DNA of 64,000 nucleotides from contig JASKMD010000003.1 in assembly GCA_030144725.1 (NCBI GenBank), forward strand, positions 7,268,381-7,332,380. The letters run 5' to 3'. The stretch is from Haematococcus lacustris (lineage: Eukaryota; Chlorophyta; Chlorophyceae; Chlamydomonadales; Haematococcaceae). A program made the position numbers and the translations under genes. This document shows positions 17,821 through 28,418 of the stretch, piece by piece (positions within the stretch are counted from its first letter, which is position 1; the number at the start of each line of letters is the position of its first letter). The notes beneath the pieces are model-generated. The model saw only the letters and a list, made by a program, of their open reading frames with translations. It searched no databases and was not told where the DNA came from.

Positions 17821-18831
17821 GCAAATGGCGCCCTCAATCAGACCTGGCCCTTGTGCACTGAGCCCATCAACCTCCACAAACGCCTCCTCAAACTGGCCCA
17901 CCAACGGCATGAGTGGTGCCAGGGAGGCACGGCTTCCACCCTCCTTGCATGTGAAGATTAGGACCAACAGCCCGATCTTCACCTTCTCGAAGCACCCGCT
18001 GGAGATAGCCTCCACCCCTCGAGCCACACTTGGCAAGTCCCGCGCTGGGAGGACGGCAATGAGGCGGGCTATCTGTAGCAGAGATAAGGTGGTGGGCAGG
18101 TTGCCAACCTGATGGATAGCCATCTCCCGGAGGCAGAGTACCTTGAGGTTGCTGGGGCGTTGACGTAGGGAGTGGGGCAAGGGGCCAAGGTGCGGGGCCC
18201 ACAAGGACGTCAGCTTCAACGCCATGTCCTCATATGCTTGCCAGTTGTCCTCCAAGGAGACCTCCAGGACACCAGTGTAGATGTCAAGGTGCGTGATGCG
18301 CTGCGCGATGAGGCTGTGGCGCATGAGTGCCTCCAGCTGGGCTGGGCTGAAGGTGAAGCCCCGGAAACGGAGGTAGTGGCACTTGGGGAAGTTGGCCTTG
18401 AGCCTCTCCCCCAACCAAGCCCCCACTGGCAAGGGCTCGTAGTGCCTCTTCCACCATGGCGTCGACTCCACTGCTTGATTGACGAACTTGATTGCCAATT
18501 CGCGCACGGCTTCGCATCGCCCAAGAAGCCCAAGCACCCAGTCCACTCTGCACCGATGAATCGCCGCTCCCAGTGAAGTCTGGATTTGGAGCCTAAGTGT
18601 CAGGGGCTTTTGGCGCCCGCGCAATAGCTGGAGATGGTAAGGAGATAGGTGGGTGGTGATTGTTTCGCTGGTGATGTTGATGCTGAACCCGTCGCAATTC
18701 AGGTAGCACGCCTCCCAGCACTTCTTGCTGAGGCGGCTGAACACGCGACCCGCCCCGGCTCGGATGAAATGTACTGCAAGCGTAGGGATCAAGTTTTCGG
18801 GGAAGCTCTGGCGCTGCGCTGCTGGGGCCAT
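17752..18831 (-). pseudogene. F-box/LRR-like protein, C-terminus replaced by satellite
   Basis: The ATG at 18831 starts a 359-aa frame. Residues of about 10-45 (SFPENLIPTLAVHFI...LSKKCW) resemble an F-box, the SKP1-binding part of SCF ubiquitin ligases; the rest has irregular leucine-rich repeats. It is a paralogue of the gene at 19590-20900: both share LDI motifs, HSLR and a P-x-V-G segment. Similarity ends near the motif GPGLIEGAI. The last two dozen residues (MSQDPVAVRQDPV...) are translated from the array, and about 115 residues present in the paralogue are missing. Truncated by the transposon array, so probably non-functional or altered. No known orthologue recognised. Confidence 0.6.
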
Positions 18832-18987
18832 GGTGTATTTTGGAGGTGGTATTCCAGCGCCTACACCATGCACTTGCACGCCCACCAAACATTTCAACCT
18901 CATAGTATGGCACATCACAACACAGCATCGCACACGCCAGCATCGCGCAACAATTGACGTGCCAGCTCATCAACACGAAGCGTCAAC

Positions 18988-19314
18988 ATGTCTGGCCTCC
19001 CCCAATCGCCCGATGCCCACTCGCGCTTACTCCACACAGCGACCCAGCAAGCCATAACCCTGGAGGCCAAGCGGAGATGGCAGGACAAGCCGTGGCTTAT
19101 CCCGCACCCGTGCCTGCGAGAACAGGATTCGCGCTTGGTACTGGAGGAGTACGAGAGGACAAAATACACAAGGTGGAGGCCTGGAACGCCAGTTCAGACC
19201 CCAAGCCATGTGGCGCAGAGAAGGGAGTGGCGGGATGCTATGAAGGAAGTAGTGGTGGGCCAGTCATGGCAAGAGACGGAGCATGCTATGCAGCAGGCCC
19301 CGACACAGCACTAG
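18988..19314 (+). CDS. Hypothetical small protein, 108 aa
   Basis: ATG at 18988, 156 bp from the divergent F-box-like gene. The product is charged and Trp/Gln/Arg-rich (REWRDAMKEVVVGQSW), without signal or membrane segment. The frame is short and no family is recognised. It could be a 5' exon or a chance ORF. Confidence 0.3.
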   Translation: MSGLPQSPDAHSRLLHTATQQAITLEAKRRWQDKPWLIPHPCLREQDSRLVLEEYERTKYTRWRPGTPVQTPSHVAQRREWRDAMKEVVVGQSWQETEHAMQQAPTQH

Positions 19315-19589
19315 GGCATGGGAACGAAGTAAGGACCCTTTGATGCAATGAGGTACCGTACTCGGGTGTGTTGCATGCTCCTGAATACGCCATGTAACGA
19401 GCCATGAAACGAGTCTCTTCCTGACACTGCCACACCAGCCCCTGATACCACACCAGTAAGACCTGAGGTTCTATCAACTGCTTCAGAACGATGCTCATGA
19501 ATACTCTGAAGCCCAGAAACAAATGTCCATGTCATCTAGCAGTACAGGGCAAACTCTCAGTTGGGTCGAACACACACAGCGCTACAATC

Positions 19590-20900
19590 ATGGCGCGCGT
19601 TACCCAGTTGCTTGACCTCCCAGATGAATTGTTGTCAGTGGTAGCCCGGTATGGTGGGCGACACTTCCCCCTCATCGACAAGCGGTGTCTGGCTGTTTCC
19701 GCGCACGGGGCTCCCAAACTCTCCATTGCCTTCGACGCGCCCGACATCGGCACCACATTGAAAGCGTTGCCAGCGCGAGTACAGCCTCTGACACTGACGT
19801 TGTACCAGAGGAGTCAAGCAGACATGGTGGAGGCTGCGAACTTGTTGTACAACACCATGGACCGCATTGGGGTGTGTGCCTCCGTCACAGCAGTGGAGTT
19901 CAGCGCGACATGCAGTGTGGACTCCATTTGGTCTGCCTTGGAGGTGACTCCCCAGCTGACAGAAAAGCTGATGGACAGCTTCCCATCCTGCACACGGCTA
20001 ACCATTGATGGCTATTTAGTGGTGGCGGGAGAAATCAGCCGCCTGCTCAGCCACAGCAAGGTTATGGGACACATCAAACAGCTGGACATCCGGAGCCAAG
20101 GCACTGTGAACACGGTGGTTGGTGACATGTGGGCGTGTGTTGGGTCAGCGCTGCACCTGACCCACTTGGATGTTTGGGAAGTGGGTCAACCTACCCACTC
20201 ACTGCGTGCGGTGGCTTCTCAGTGGGAGGTGGTCAGGGTTGCGGAGATGCAGCTGAAGCATGTGGCCAGCCTCCCCCTTCAATCTTCCACACAGCTCACG
20301 GTGGATGAGCTGCATGTGGACCTCCATGCACAAGACATGCCACAGCTATCCACTGCAGTGTCCACCCTCTTCTCAGAGGGCTCAGTGGCGCCAACCATTG
20401 GCAAGCTGGCCCTCCATTTCGTGTCGACATTTGGCGAGGGACAAGCAGCTATGGCAGCACTTCAGCCCATGGTTGGGTGCTACAAGGAGGTGGATGTGCA
20501 CCTGGGGCAGGAATCCTGGGCGAATGGACCCGTCATCATGCTAGATGAAGACGTGATGAACTCATTGGTGCCATTTCTGCAGGGGTGTGCACATGTGAGA
20601 TTCATTGGAGGCAGGGTGGGGCCATCGTTGGAGTGGCTACAGGTCTTGTTCAGGAGCCTGGCACCCAGGGCTGTCCGGGTAGACATTGAGCATTGTATGG
20701 GTGCATGCGAGCGTGTGGTAGCACAGGAATTGGTGTCATTGTTTGCAGCAGCTGAGTCAGTGCAGTTCACAATGACACTATCTCCTCCACAGGGTTGGGT
20801 GTACGAAGGGCCAGCCATATTGAATGCCCTGCTAGAGGCATCATGGGCTGAGCAGCACTTGTCGTTCGTGGCAGCAGCCGAGGAGTTCACCTGGGATTGA
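19590..20900 (+). CDS. F-box/LRR-like protein, 436 aa
   Basis: The frame is open from 19491, but the ATG at 19590 places an F-box-like segment (LLDLPDELLSVVARY) right at the N-terminus, so it is chosen as the start. The remainder consists of degenerate leucine-rich repeats (IKQLDIRSQ, LTHLDVWE, VRFIGGRVGP). F-box proteins select substrates for SCF ubiquitin ligases; that function is by analogy. A TGTAA motif lies directly after the TGA (20901-20905), the chlorophyte polyadenylation signal. It is single-exon as far as can be seen, and is the complete partner of the truncated paralogue at 17752-18831. Confidence 0.6.
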   Translation: MARVTQLLDLPDELLSVVARYGGRHFPLIDKRCLAVSAHGAPKLSIAFDAPDIGTTLKALPARVQPLTLTLYQRSQADMVEAANLLYNTMDRIGVCASVTAVEFSATCSVDSIWSALEVTPQLTEKLMDSFPSCTRLTIDGYLVVAGEISRLLSHSKVMGHIKQLDIRSQGTVNTVVGDMWACVGSALHLTHLDVWEVGQPTHSLRAVASQWEVVRVAEMQLKHVASLPLQSSTQLTVDELHVDLHAQDMPQLSTAVSTLFSEGSVAPTIGKLALHFVSTFGEGQAAMAALQPMVGCYKEVDVHLGQESWANGPVIMLDEDVMNSLVPFLQGCAHVRFIGGRVGPSLEWLQVLFRSLAPRAVRVDIEHCMGACERVVAQELVSLFAAAESVQFTMTLSPPQGWVYEGPAILNALLEASWAEQHLSFVAAAEEFTWD

Positions 20901-20905
20901 TGTAA

Positions 20906-21383
20906 CAAGACATCTTCCCCAACTCCCCCACCGATCGCAGACTAGAGTAATCCATGCACTTCCGTACTGTGCATGCAATCACCACACCGGTTCAAACACA
21001 CTGCGTTTCGATACATCACGGACATCTCAATACTAGTATCAGGCCAATGTCGACATCAGAGGAGGCGATGCGGCGAAGCTTGATCCCATTTTGGCCACGT
21101 TTCGGCGTGCCGAACCAAGTAGGTATGCCAGTGCATCGAATGAGGCTATAGGTTGGTGTTGAAACCACGACATACATTCATGACATGTAGGCAGCAACGG
21201 CCTTGGCCCCCATGTCAGAGCGGGTTAAATTCACTGCAGCTGGGGTGGCTTTGAGCCATGATCCCGAGGCAACAGTAACACAGACTAAAGACAGCCTATT
21301 CAAGCTGGTCAACAAGTAAGAAGCACGACAGGCCAGATGATGAGTAAGCTTGACAGCCCCTAATCACTCACTTGTTTCACAGG
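20906..21383. other. No gene established; probable 5' region of next gene
   Basis: The stretch ends in a pyrimidine-rich acceptor (TTGTTTCACAG at 21373-21383). Upstream exons may exist, but no frame could be chosen. Confidence 0.3.
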
Positions 21384-23060
21384 TCATGGCAGGAAGCTAA
21401 GTATCCAGCGAACCCAGACAGACGGGCTGTCTGGGTGCGTCTGCAAGCATGGTTTGCGTCAAGATGGCAAGCGAAACAGCAGAAGTTTATGGACCTACAA
21501 GACATGTATTTCACAGGTATTGTAAAAGCCATGCTAACGAGCAAGCGCACACAACTGTAGTCGCCAATAGCACGTGCCTTACCATCTCCTGTACACGTAC
21601 TAACCTACTGAAACACCAATGCAACATGCACTGCCTTGGTGGCAACATGCATGCAGCCACATTTCAGCAGAGGCTGCCCAATGAGTACCTACTTCTCAGA
21701 TCCGAATGCAAGCAGCTGTGGCAATCGGTGGCTACACAGCAGCAATCAAGCCAACAAAGCACGTCACAGGTTGCTTCAGCCACTTCAACTCAGCATCAAG
21801 TACAGACGCAGCAGAAGCAGAGACGAGGGCAAAGCCAGGGGCTGGTGGGTGGCCAAGGGCACCAGCAGCAGCAGGAGCTGAGCCAGGAGCAACAGCATGG
21901 GCAGGGGCAGGGGCAGGGGCAGGGGCAGGGGCAGGGGCAGGGGCAGGGGCAGGGGCAGGGGCAGGGGCAGGGGCAGGGGCAGGGGCAGGGGCAGGGGCAG
22001 GGGCAGGGGCAGGGGCAGGGGCAGGGGCAGGGGCAGGGGCAGGGGCAGGGGCAGGGGCAGGGGCAGGGGCAGGGGCAGGGGCAGGGGCAGGGGCAGGGGC
22101 AGGGGCAGGGGCAGGGGCAGGGGCAGGGGCAGGGGCAGGGGCAGGGGCAGGGGCAGGGGCAGGGGCAGGGGCAGGGGCAGGGGCAGGGGCAGGGGCAGGG
22201 GCAGGGGCAGGGGCAGGGGCAGGGGCAGGGGCAGGGGCAGGGGCAGGGGCAGGGGCAGGGGCAGGGGCAGGGGCAGGGGCAGGGGCAGGGGCAGGGGCAG
22301 GGGCAGGGGCAGGGGCAGGGGCAGGGGCAGGGGCAGGGGCAGGGGCAGGGGCAGGGGCAGGGGCAGGGGCAGGGGCAGGGGCAGGGGCAGGGGCAGGGGC
22401 AATGGCAGGGGCAGGAGCAGGGGCAGGGGCAGGGGCAGGGGCAGGGGCAGGGGCAGGGGCGAGGGCAGCAGCAGCAGCTGAGGTCAGAGCCACATACCGC
22501 ATGGACATCATCTGCAGGGACCTCCAGGGTGTCAACAACACCTGCGGGGTCTTCGGAGGCAGCAAGGCCAGCAGCAGCAGCACCAGATGCGGCAGGGCAG
22601 CAAGCTGAGGCAGGCTTGTCGTCAGCAGCAAAGAAACGAAAAACAGAGACAACCCCTGGGCTGCAGGTACGTTTAAATTGATATGCATACATGTCTTGTG
22701 ACGATATGTCAATCTCATGAGATGCTGTATGAAGCCAAACTATAGTATACGTGTACAATCCTGCCACACGATTGTACACGTGCCAAGCTTGAAAGACTTT
22801 AACATACGTAAGGCCAGTTCATTGTGAAATGCATAAGTGTATAACATAACATGTGGGCATATGCTGTTCATGTATTGCAGGACCTGGAGCAAGAAGTCCA
22901 ACGTCTCAAGGTAAGATCCACAGCAAGAAATGGGCAGAAGACAGTAGATAGTGTACCTCGTAGCTACCTGGATGGTTGATAAAGTACCTTGGAACTACCT
23001 GAATCGCAGGAGCTCGTCAACAACATGGCGGCAGGAGGAGCAGGGCCCTCAAGATCACAG
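21384..23060 (+). CDS. Spliced gene with (Gly-Gln)n tract, basic motif and coiled coil
   Basis: A likely exon at 21384-21514 (WQEAKYPANPDRRAVW) is followed by a better defined set. Exon 21668-22666 encodes RLPNEYLLLRSECKQLW, a Gln/Ser-rich run, about 90 Gly-Gln dipeptides and a basic stretch AKKRKTETTPGLQ. Exons 22881-22910 (DLEQEVQRLK) and 23010-23060 (ELVNNMAAGGAGPSRSQ) follow. All three junctions are phase 0 with GT-AG borders (GTACGT, GTAAGA, GTAAAT donors). Joined, L-Q-D-L-E-Q-E-V-Q-R-L-K-E-L-V gives leucine-zipper heptads after a basic NLS-like segment, suggesting a nuclear dimerising protein. Further exons must lie beyond 23060; none was found, because a minisatellite fills the intron. 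Family unknown; the first exon is uncertain. Confidence 0.5.
21898..22470. repeat. (GGGCAG)n hexanucleotide array, exonic
   Basis: About 90 nearly perfect copies with only a few substitutions near 22400. It is in frame with the surrounding gene as Gly-Gln. Near-perfect homogeneity implies recent expansion. Confidence 0.9.
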
Positions 23061-23225
23061 GTAAATGTGTGGTGTGCAGCAGGACCCTGTGGTGTGGTGC
23101 CAGGACCCTGTGGTGTGGTGCCTGGACCCTGTAAACCAGGACCCTGTGGTGAGGTGCCAGGACCCTGTAGGTGTGCAGCAGGACCCTGTGGTGTGGTGCC
23201 AGGACCCTGTGAGCCAGGACCCTCA
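23061..23225. repeat. Intronic CAGGACCCTG minisatellite
   Basis: Units of about 21-22 bp (CAGGACCCTGTGGTGTGGTGC and variants) start a few bases after the donor at 23061. The CAGGACCCTG core is the reverse complement of the core in the transposon arrays (CAGGGTCCTG). Confidence 0.75.
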
Positions 23226-24166
23226 CACAGGCAAATTAGTGCGGATATTCGTCATCCTAGGGGGGTAGTTTTTTGATGCGGTTCGCCTCGGATTGTCCTT
23301 GCGACTCCAACGCCACTTGACGCTTGTTGAAATTCTGAGTATGTGAGCAGTTGGAGTGTAGGTACCTACAGTACTGTAGATGTCTACAGTACTGTAGATG
23401 TCTACAGTACTGTAGACACCTACAGTACTGTAGACATCTACAGTACTGTAGACATCTACAGTACTGTAGGTCAGATTTGACAAGGTCTCTTGTAAATAGG
23501 GTACCATGCTGTTCTCCACATTCAAACCACCATTTGCTACCGCGATTGCACCGTCAGCTTCTGCGTGCTATAAATAGTGAGAGGCGTCGCCCGCAAGCTC
23601 AATATGGGTGTTTTTGCCGAAAGTTGTGTCCACGCAATAAGGTCGCCATAGGGAGCTACGTACATATGTGTAAGGTCTAAGGCCGGGGCCCGTCTCTATC
23701 GCAAGCTAGGTCTGTTCTGTCGGTTGTACTAGGTAGCTCGGCTTGCAAGCTCCCGCAAAGCTGTGGATGTTGATGATGCCCCGCAATCACAACAACCTCG
23801 TGCACCGCACCCTCCTCTGTAATATCGAGTGCGGCAGAGATTGCCCCAAAAGTTGTTTGCGGTTGGCCCTCAACCATCCATCATTACATCTAACCTCACA
23901 TCATTACATCATGACTCTTAGCCTACATCATTACATCACCACTTGTGTTCCTAACACAAGGGCTAGGCTCAGGATCGGTAACGAATCCTAGAGGCTGAGT
24001 AGGGCTGGGCAGGGCTGGGCTGGGCTCGGCAACATAGGCACGCTTTGTTGTCAGCGCATTTGCATAGCACTGTCGGGATAGCAAACGAGCTTGGGCTACA
24101 TTGAGATGTTCCTGCATGGGGGCGAAGGGGGCATGGGGGTTAAGGATGCATGGGGGGAAGGCACCT
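23226..24166. other. Intergenic or intronic; short palindromic block at 23364-23470
   Basis: A small block of six CTACAGTACTGTAG units occurs at 23364-23470. The rest shows no ORF with family resemblance. Confidence 0.5.
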
Positions 24167-25261
24167 ACAGTACTGTAGACATCTACAGTACTGTAGACAC
24201 CTACAGTACTGTAGACATCTACAGTACTGTAGACATCTACAGTACTGTAGACCCCTACAGTACTGTAGACCCCTACAGTACTGTAGACCCTTACAGTACT
24301 GTAGACCCCTACAGTACTGTAGACCCCTACAGTACTGTAGACACCTACAGTACTGTAGACACCTACAGTACTGTAGACACCTACAGTACTGTAGACACCT
24401 ACAGTACTGTAGACCCCCACAGTACTGTAGACACCTACAGTACTGTAGACACCTACAGTACTGTAGACACCTACAGTACTGTAGACACCTACAGTATTGT
24501 AGACCCCTACAGTACTGTAGACCCCTACAGTACTGTAGACACCTACAGTACTGTAGACCCCTACAGTACTGTAGACACCCACAGTACTGTAGACACCTAC
24601 AGTACTGTAGACATCTACAGTACTGTAGACATCTACAGTACTGTAGACACCTACAATACTGTAGACACCTACAGTACTGTAGACATCTACAGTACTGTAG
24701 ACACCTACAGTACTGTAGACATCTACAGTACTGTAGACACCTACAGTACTGTAGACACCTACAGTACTGTAGACACCTACAGTACTGTAGACCCCTACAG
24801 TACTGTAGACCCCCACAGTACTGTAGACACCTACAGTACTGTAGACATCTACAGTACTGTAGACATCTACAGTACTGTAGACACCTACAGTACTGTAGAC
24901 ACCTACAGTACTGTAGACATCTACAGTACTGTAGACACCTACAGTACTGTAGACACCTACAGTACTGTAGACATCTACAGTACTGTAGACACCTACAGTA
25001 CTGTAGACACCTACAGTACTGTAGACATCTACAGTACTGTAGACATCTACAGTACTGTAGACACCTACAGTACTGTAGACACCTACAGTACTGTAGACAC
25101 CTACAGTACTGTAGACACCTACAGTACTGTAGACACCTACAGTACTGTAGACACCTACAGTACTGTAGACATCTACAGTACTGTAGACACCTACAGTACT
25201 GTAGACACCTACAGTACTGTAGACACCTACAGTACTGTAGACACCTACAGTACTGTAGACA
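24167..25261. repeat. 18-bp palindromic satellite CTACAGTACTGTAG-ACAC
   Basis: About 61 units of exactly 18 bp: a perfect 14-bp palindrome plus a 4-bp spacer (ACAC, ACAT, ACCC). Variation is almost confined to the spacer. Because 18 is divisible by three, long ORFs appear in several frames on both strands; they are not genes. Confidence 0.95.
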
Positions 25262-25870
25262 GCAGCAGCATGGGTGGCAGCAGCAGCAGCAGCAGGGGGG
25301 CAGCAGCAGCAGCAGTAGGGGGGTAGCAGCAGCAGCAGCAGGGGGGCAGCAGCAGCAGCAGCAGTAGGGGGGCAGCAGCAGCAGCAGTAGGGGGGTAGCA
25401 GCAGCAGCAGCAGGGGGGCAGCAGCAGCAGCAGTAGGGGGGTAGCAGCAGCAGCAGTAGGGGGGTAGCAGCAGCAGCAGCAGGGGGGCAGCAGCAGCAGC
25501 AGTAGGGGGGTAGCAGCAGCAGCAGCAGGGGGGCAGCAGCAGCAGTAGGGGGAGCAGCAGCAGCAGCAGCAGGGGGGCAGCAGCAGCAGCAGCAGTAGGG
25601 GGGTAGCAGCAGCAGCAGTAGGGGGGTAGCAGCAACAGCAGTAGGGGGGCAGCAGCAGCAGCAGTAGGGGGGTAGCAGCAGCAGCAGCAGGGGGACAGCA
25701 GCAGCAGCAGTAGGGGGGTAGCAGCAGCAGCAGCAGGGGGGCAGCAGCAGCAGCAGTAGGGGGGCAGCAGCAGCAGCAGTAGGGGGGTAGCAGCAGCAGC
25801 AGCAGGGGGACAGCAGCAGCAGCAGTAGGGGGGCAGCAGCAGCAGCAGCAGTGGCAGCAGCAGCAGATAT
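25262..25870. repeat. CAG/TAGGGGGG tandem array (about 20-23 bp)
   Basis: Units of (CAGCAGCAGCAG)TAGGGGGG or CAGGGGGG follow the palindromic satellite without a gap. The same array occurs inverted at 36420-36830 and in brief at 30609-30650, each time between a palindromic satellite and an intron-like module. Confidence 0.9.
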
Positions 25871-26340
25871 AGTAGGGGCACTGTAGCACTTACCTACCTT
25901 TTGGCTGCTGAGTGAAGGGGGGGGGAGTGGAAGAGTGAAGGCGGGGAGGGGAGGTAGATGTGGAAGGCGGGAGGTGGGAGGCAGGGAGGCGGGAGACGGG
26001 GAGGCGGGAGGCAGGGAGGAGGGAGGTGGGGAGGCGGGAGGCTCAACCGGGTTGGGCTGGGCGGGGGTAGGTTGGGTTGGGGGCATGGGTTGGGGTGGGT
26101 GGGGGGCATGGGTTGGGGGCATGGGTTGGGGTGGGTGGGGGCATGGGTGGGGGTGGGGGCGGGGGAGGGAGCGGGGGCGGGGGCGGGGGCGGGGGCGGGG
26201 GCGGGGGCGGGGGCGGGGGCGGGGGCGGGGGCGGGGGCGGGGGCGGGGGCGGGGGCGGGGGCGGGGGCGGGGGCGGGGGAGGATGAATTGGGAGGGGGTG
26301 GTTGTGTAGGGGAAAGGGAAGTGGAAGGGAGGTGCCCACT
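25871..26340. repeat. G-rich low-complexity region with (GGGGGC)n
   Basis: Purine-rich GGAGGC minisatellite at 25940-26045, GGGTTGGG variants at 26060-26150, then about 20 GGGGGC hexamers at 26165-26278. Strong G-quadruplex potential on the plus strand. No gene. Confidence 0.8.
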
Positions 26341-27045
26341 AGACCTGCAACCAAGGGGCGTGCACGTGCGGTAGGGTGACCAGGCTGGGCACTGTGTTAG
26401 CTATCACCGTGGCCTTACCTTTGTGGTCCTCCTGGCCTCCTACCTGCTCACACCAGGCAACATATCCCATGCGCCAGTGGGGTGGGACTGCGGTGGGGAG
26501 TGTAGGGTTTAGGGAAGGGAAGGTGGAGAGAGGTGGGGGTTGCGATGCCACGTCAATCGAAGGGTGGGAGAGAGGAAGGGTAGGCTTGACAAGTATGGGA
26601 GGGGAGAGGGAGGGAGAGGGGGAAGGGAGGGGTGGGAAGAGGGTGGGTGGGGTGGGCTTTCTCCTGGCTGCTGGGATGTCAGGGGAGAGGTGACGGGGAG
26701 GGGGGAAGTGGGGGGTGGGTAGAGGTGGAAGTGTAGGGACGACAAGCTGGGCGTTGGTGGTGGGCGTGGGAAAGGGGAGGAAAAGGGGATGGGGAAGGGT
26801 GTGACGATCAACCCTGCAGCGGGACAAGGGGCATGCTAGCGGTTAAGGTGGGTACAGGGTGCCACATACCTGCACTCACCTTCTGCTGGGGTGTGGTGTA
26901 TATGTGTGTGGGAGGAAGGGGAGGAAGGGGAGGGAAGGGAAGGGGAGGTCCATGGGGAGGGCGAGAGAAGTGGGGAGCGCATTGATAGTCTCAGGTGTAG
27001 GCGCACAAGACCTGCGGCAATGATGTGACGATTTGTGTAACGAAG
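26341..27045. repeat. Segmental copy A of a 0.7-kb duplication
   Basis: Directly repeated at 32381-33145 with about 90% similarity by eye (shared anchors: GGGGCGTGCACGTG, CATATCCCATGCGCCAGTGG, CATTGATAGTCTCAGGTGTA). It contains intron-like borders on the minus strand (CACTCACC donors, CCTGCAG acceptors). No coding frame is preserved between copies. Confidence 0.75.
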
Positions 27046-27177
27046 CAAACATTGGACATGGGTACTAGATGCACTCACCATTAGAGTAGGGAGATGTAGA
27101 GCTGGCAGATGGAGGGGCAGGTGTAGCAGCCCTCCATTACAACCCACCTTCCTTTGTCCTCACCTCAGTAGGTAGTG

Positions 27178-27415
27178 CAGGCTGGGCTGGGCTGGGCTGG
27201 GCTGGGCTGGGCTGGGCTGGGCTGGGCTGGGCTGGGCTGGGCTGGGCTGGGCTGGGCTGGGCTGGGCTGGGCTGGGCTGGGCTGGGCTGGGCTGGGCTGG
27301 GCTGGGCTGGGCTGGGCTGGGCTGCAACACAAGGGAGGCAACAGTGGGAACGTTGTGAGAGGTGATGAGATGGTGGTGGTGGTGGTGGTGGTGGTGGTGG
27401 TGGTGGTGGTGGTGA
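27178..27415. repeat. (GCTGG)n and (GGT)n microsatellites
   Basis: About 29 GCTGG pentamers (27178-27324), then (GGT)n at 27371-27414. Both are uninterrupted. Confidence 0.9.
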
Positions 27416-27486
27416 GGGGGACTGGGAGGGGGTGGTGAACAGGGAGGTACTAGGCGTGATTGTAAGGCCTGCAGCAACCAGGTGTG

Positions 27487-27848
27487 CACTCGTAGAAAAG
27501 ATCGCATTATAAGTGCCACCTAAGGGTACTTTTTTTTCTGATGGAAGTCTTCAGTTTCTCATTGGCAAGCCAACGCACTTGAAAAAAAAAATCAACTCCA
27601 AGTGGCTGGCGAGATTCGAGCGTTGGCCTGTCGTGCTATTCTGTGAGGCAACCAGTACTGGTTGAGGTCCAGTACTGGTTGCTAACCAGTACTGGACCTC
27701 AACCAGTACTGGTTGGCATCCAGTACTGGTTGCCATCCAGTACTGGTTGTCAGCTTTGGCAGAGTTAGGGCATGGAGATATCAAAGTTTCCGCGTATCAC
27801 ATTCAAGCCTTCCCAATAGTACTACTTGCATCGCTGGTCTTAGCGCTG
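27487..27848. repeat. Dispersed 360-bp repeat with nested hairpin, copy 1
   Basis: It matches 41639-42001 in direct orientation with few differences, from GAAAAGATCGCATTAT to GGTCTTAGCGCT, and diverges sharply on both sides. The centre holds a 67-base perfect hairpin (27649-27715: arms of 32, loop GCT), itself made of four CCAGTACTGG palindromes. Two A/T homopolymer runs lie to its left. GAGATTCGAGC near 27611 resembles an inverted tRNA B box, so a SINE origin is possible but unproven. Confidence 0.8.
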
Positions 27849-28418
27849 CGCTGGAAGCTCCCCAACGGCTGTCTACGTCGATGTGCGATGTGCGATGTCC
27901 AGTCGATGTGCGCTACAATGTGCGCTTGTGATGGGTTGACAACTCTCCATACTGCCAAGTCTTTTGGATGTGCGATGTCCAGTCGATGTGCGCTATCATG
28001 TGCGCTTGTAAAGGGTTAACATCACTCTATAATGTCAAGTCCTATGGATGAAGCAAGGAATGCTTACAGTAAAGTGGATGATAGCCGAAGGGTTAGGGCT
28101 AAGGCTCGAGTACAGGGCTGGAGCCTAGGTTAGGTACAATATAGGCACAGATTACAACAAGAGGACAACACGCTATAACACATTGCATGTGCTATCACTC
28201 ACTAAGCAATGTCATTGAGATTACTATGTACGTGTGTTTGTTACCACTATCACTACCACTATTTCTATACCATTAAACAGTACACAGCTTCGCACGCTAT
28301 GCAACATGCAATGTAGCATTTACCAAGACACTCCATCCGTCCTCTATCTCACTCCCTTATAATGCAAGACGACCTCAATGTAATGAAGGTAGTCGTTTAA
28401 GCTCCAGCCCCTGCACTG
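27849..28418. other. No gene; 84-bp direct duplication and outer arm of the quasi-palindrome
   Basis: Two tandem copies of an 84-bp unit (about 27880-27965 and 27966-28050) share GATGTCCAGTCGATGTGCGC. The last 100 bp (28318-28414) are the inverse of 37765-38060 (TTTACCAAG versus CTTGGTAAA; AGCTCCAGCCCCTGCA versus TGCAGGGGCTGGAGC). Confidence 0.6.

Noticed and set aside
23923..26122. Several ORFs of 400-660 aa over 24.1-25.9 kb on both strands
   Set aside because: They are translations of the 18-bp palindromic satellite and the CAG array. Open frames exist in many phases on both strands because the units are free of stops.
27600..27640. A tRNA gene in the 360-bp repeat
   Set aside because: Only a B-box-like string is present. 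No A box at the proper distance and no cloverleaf could be drawn.
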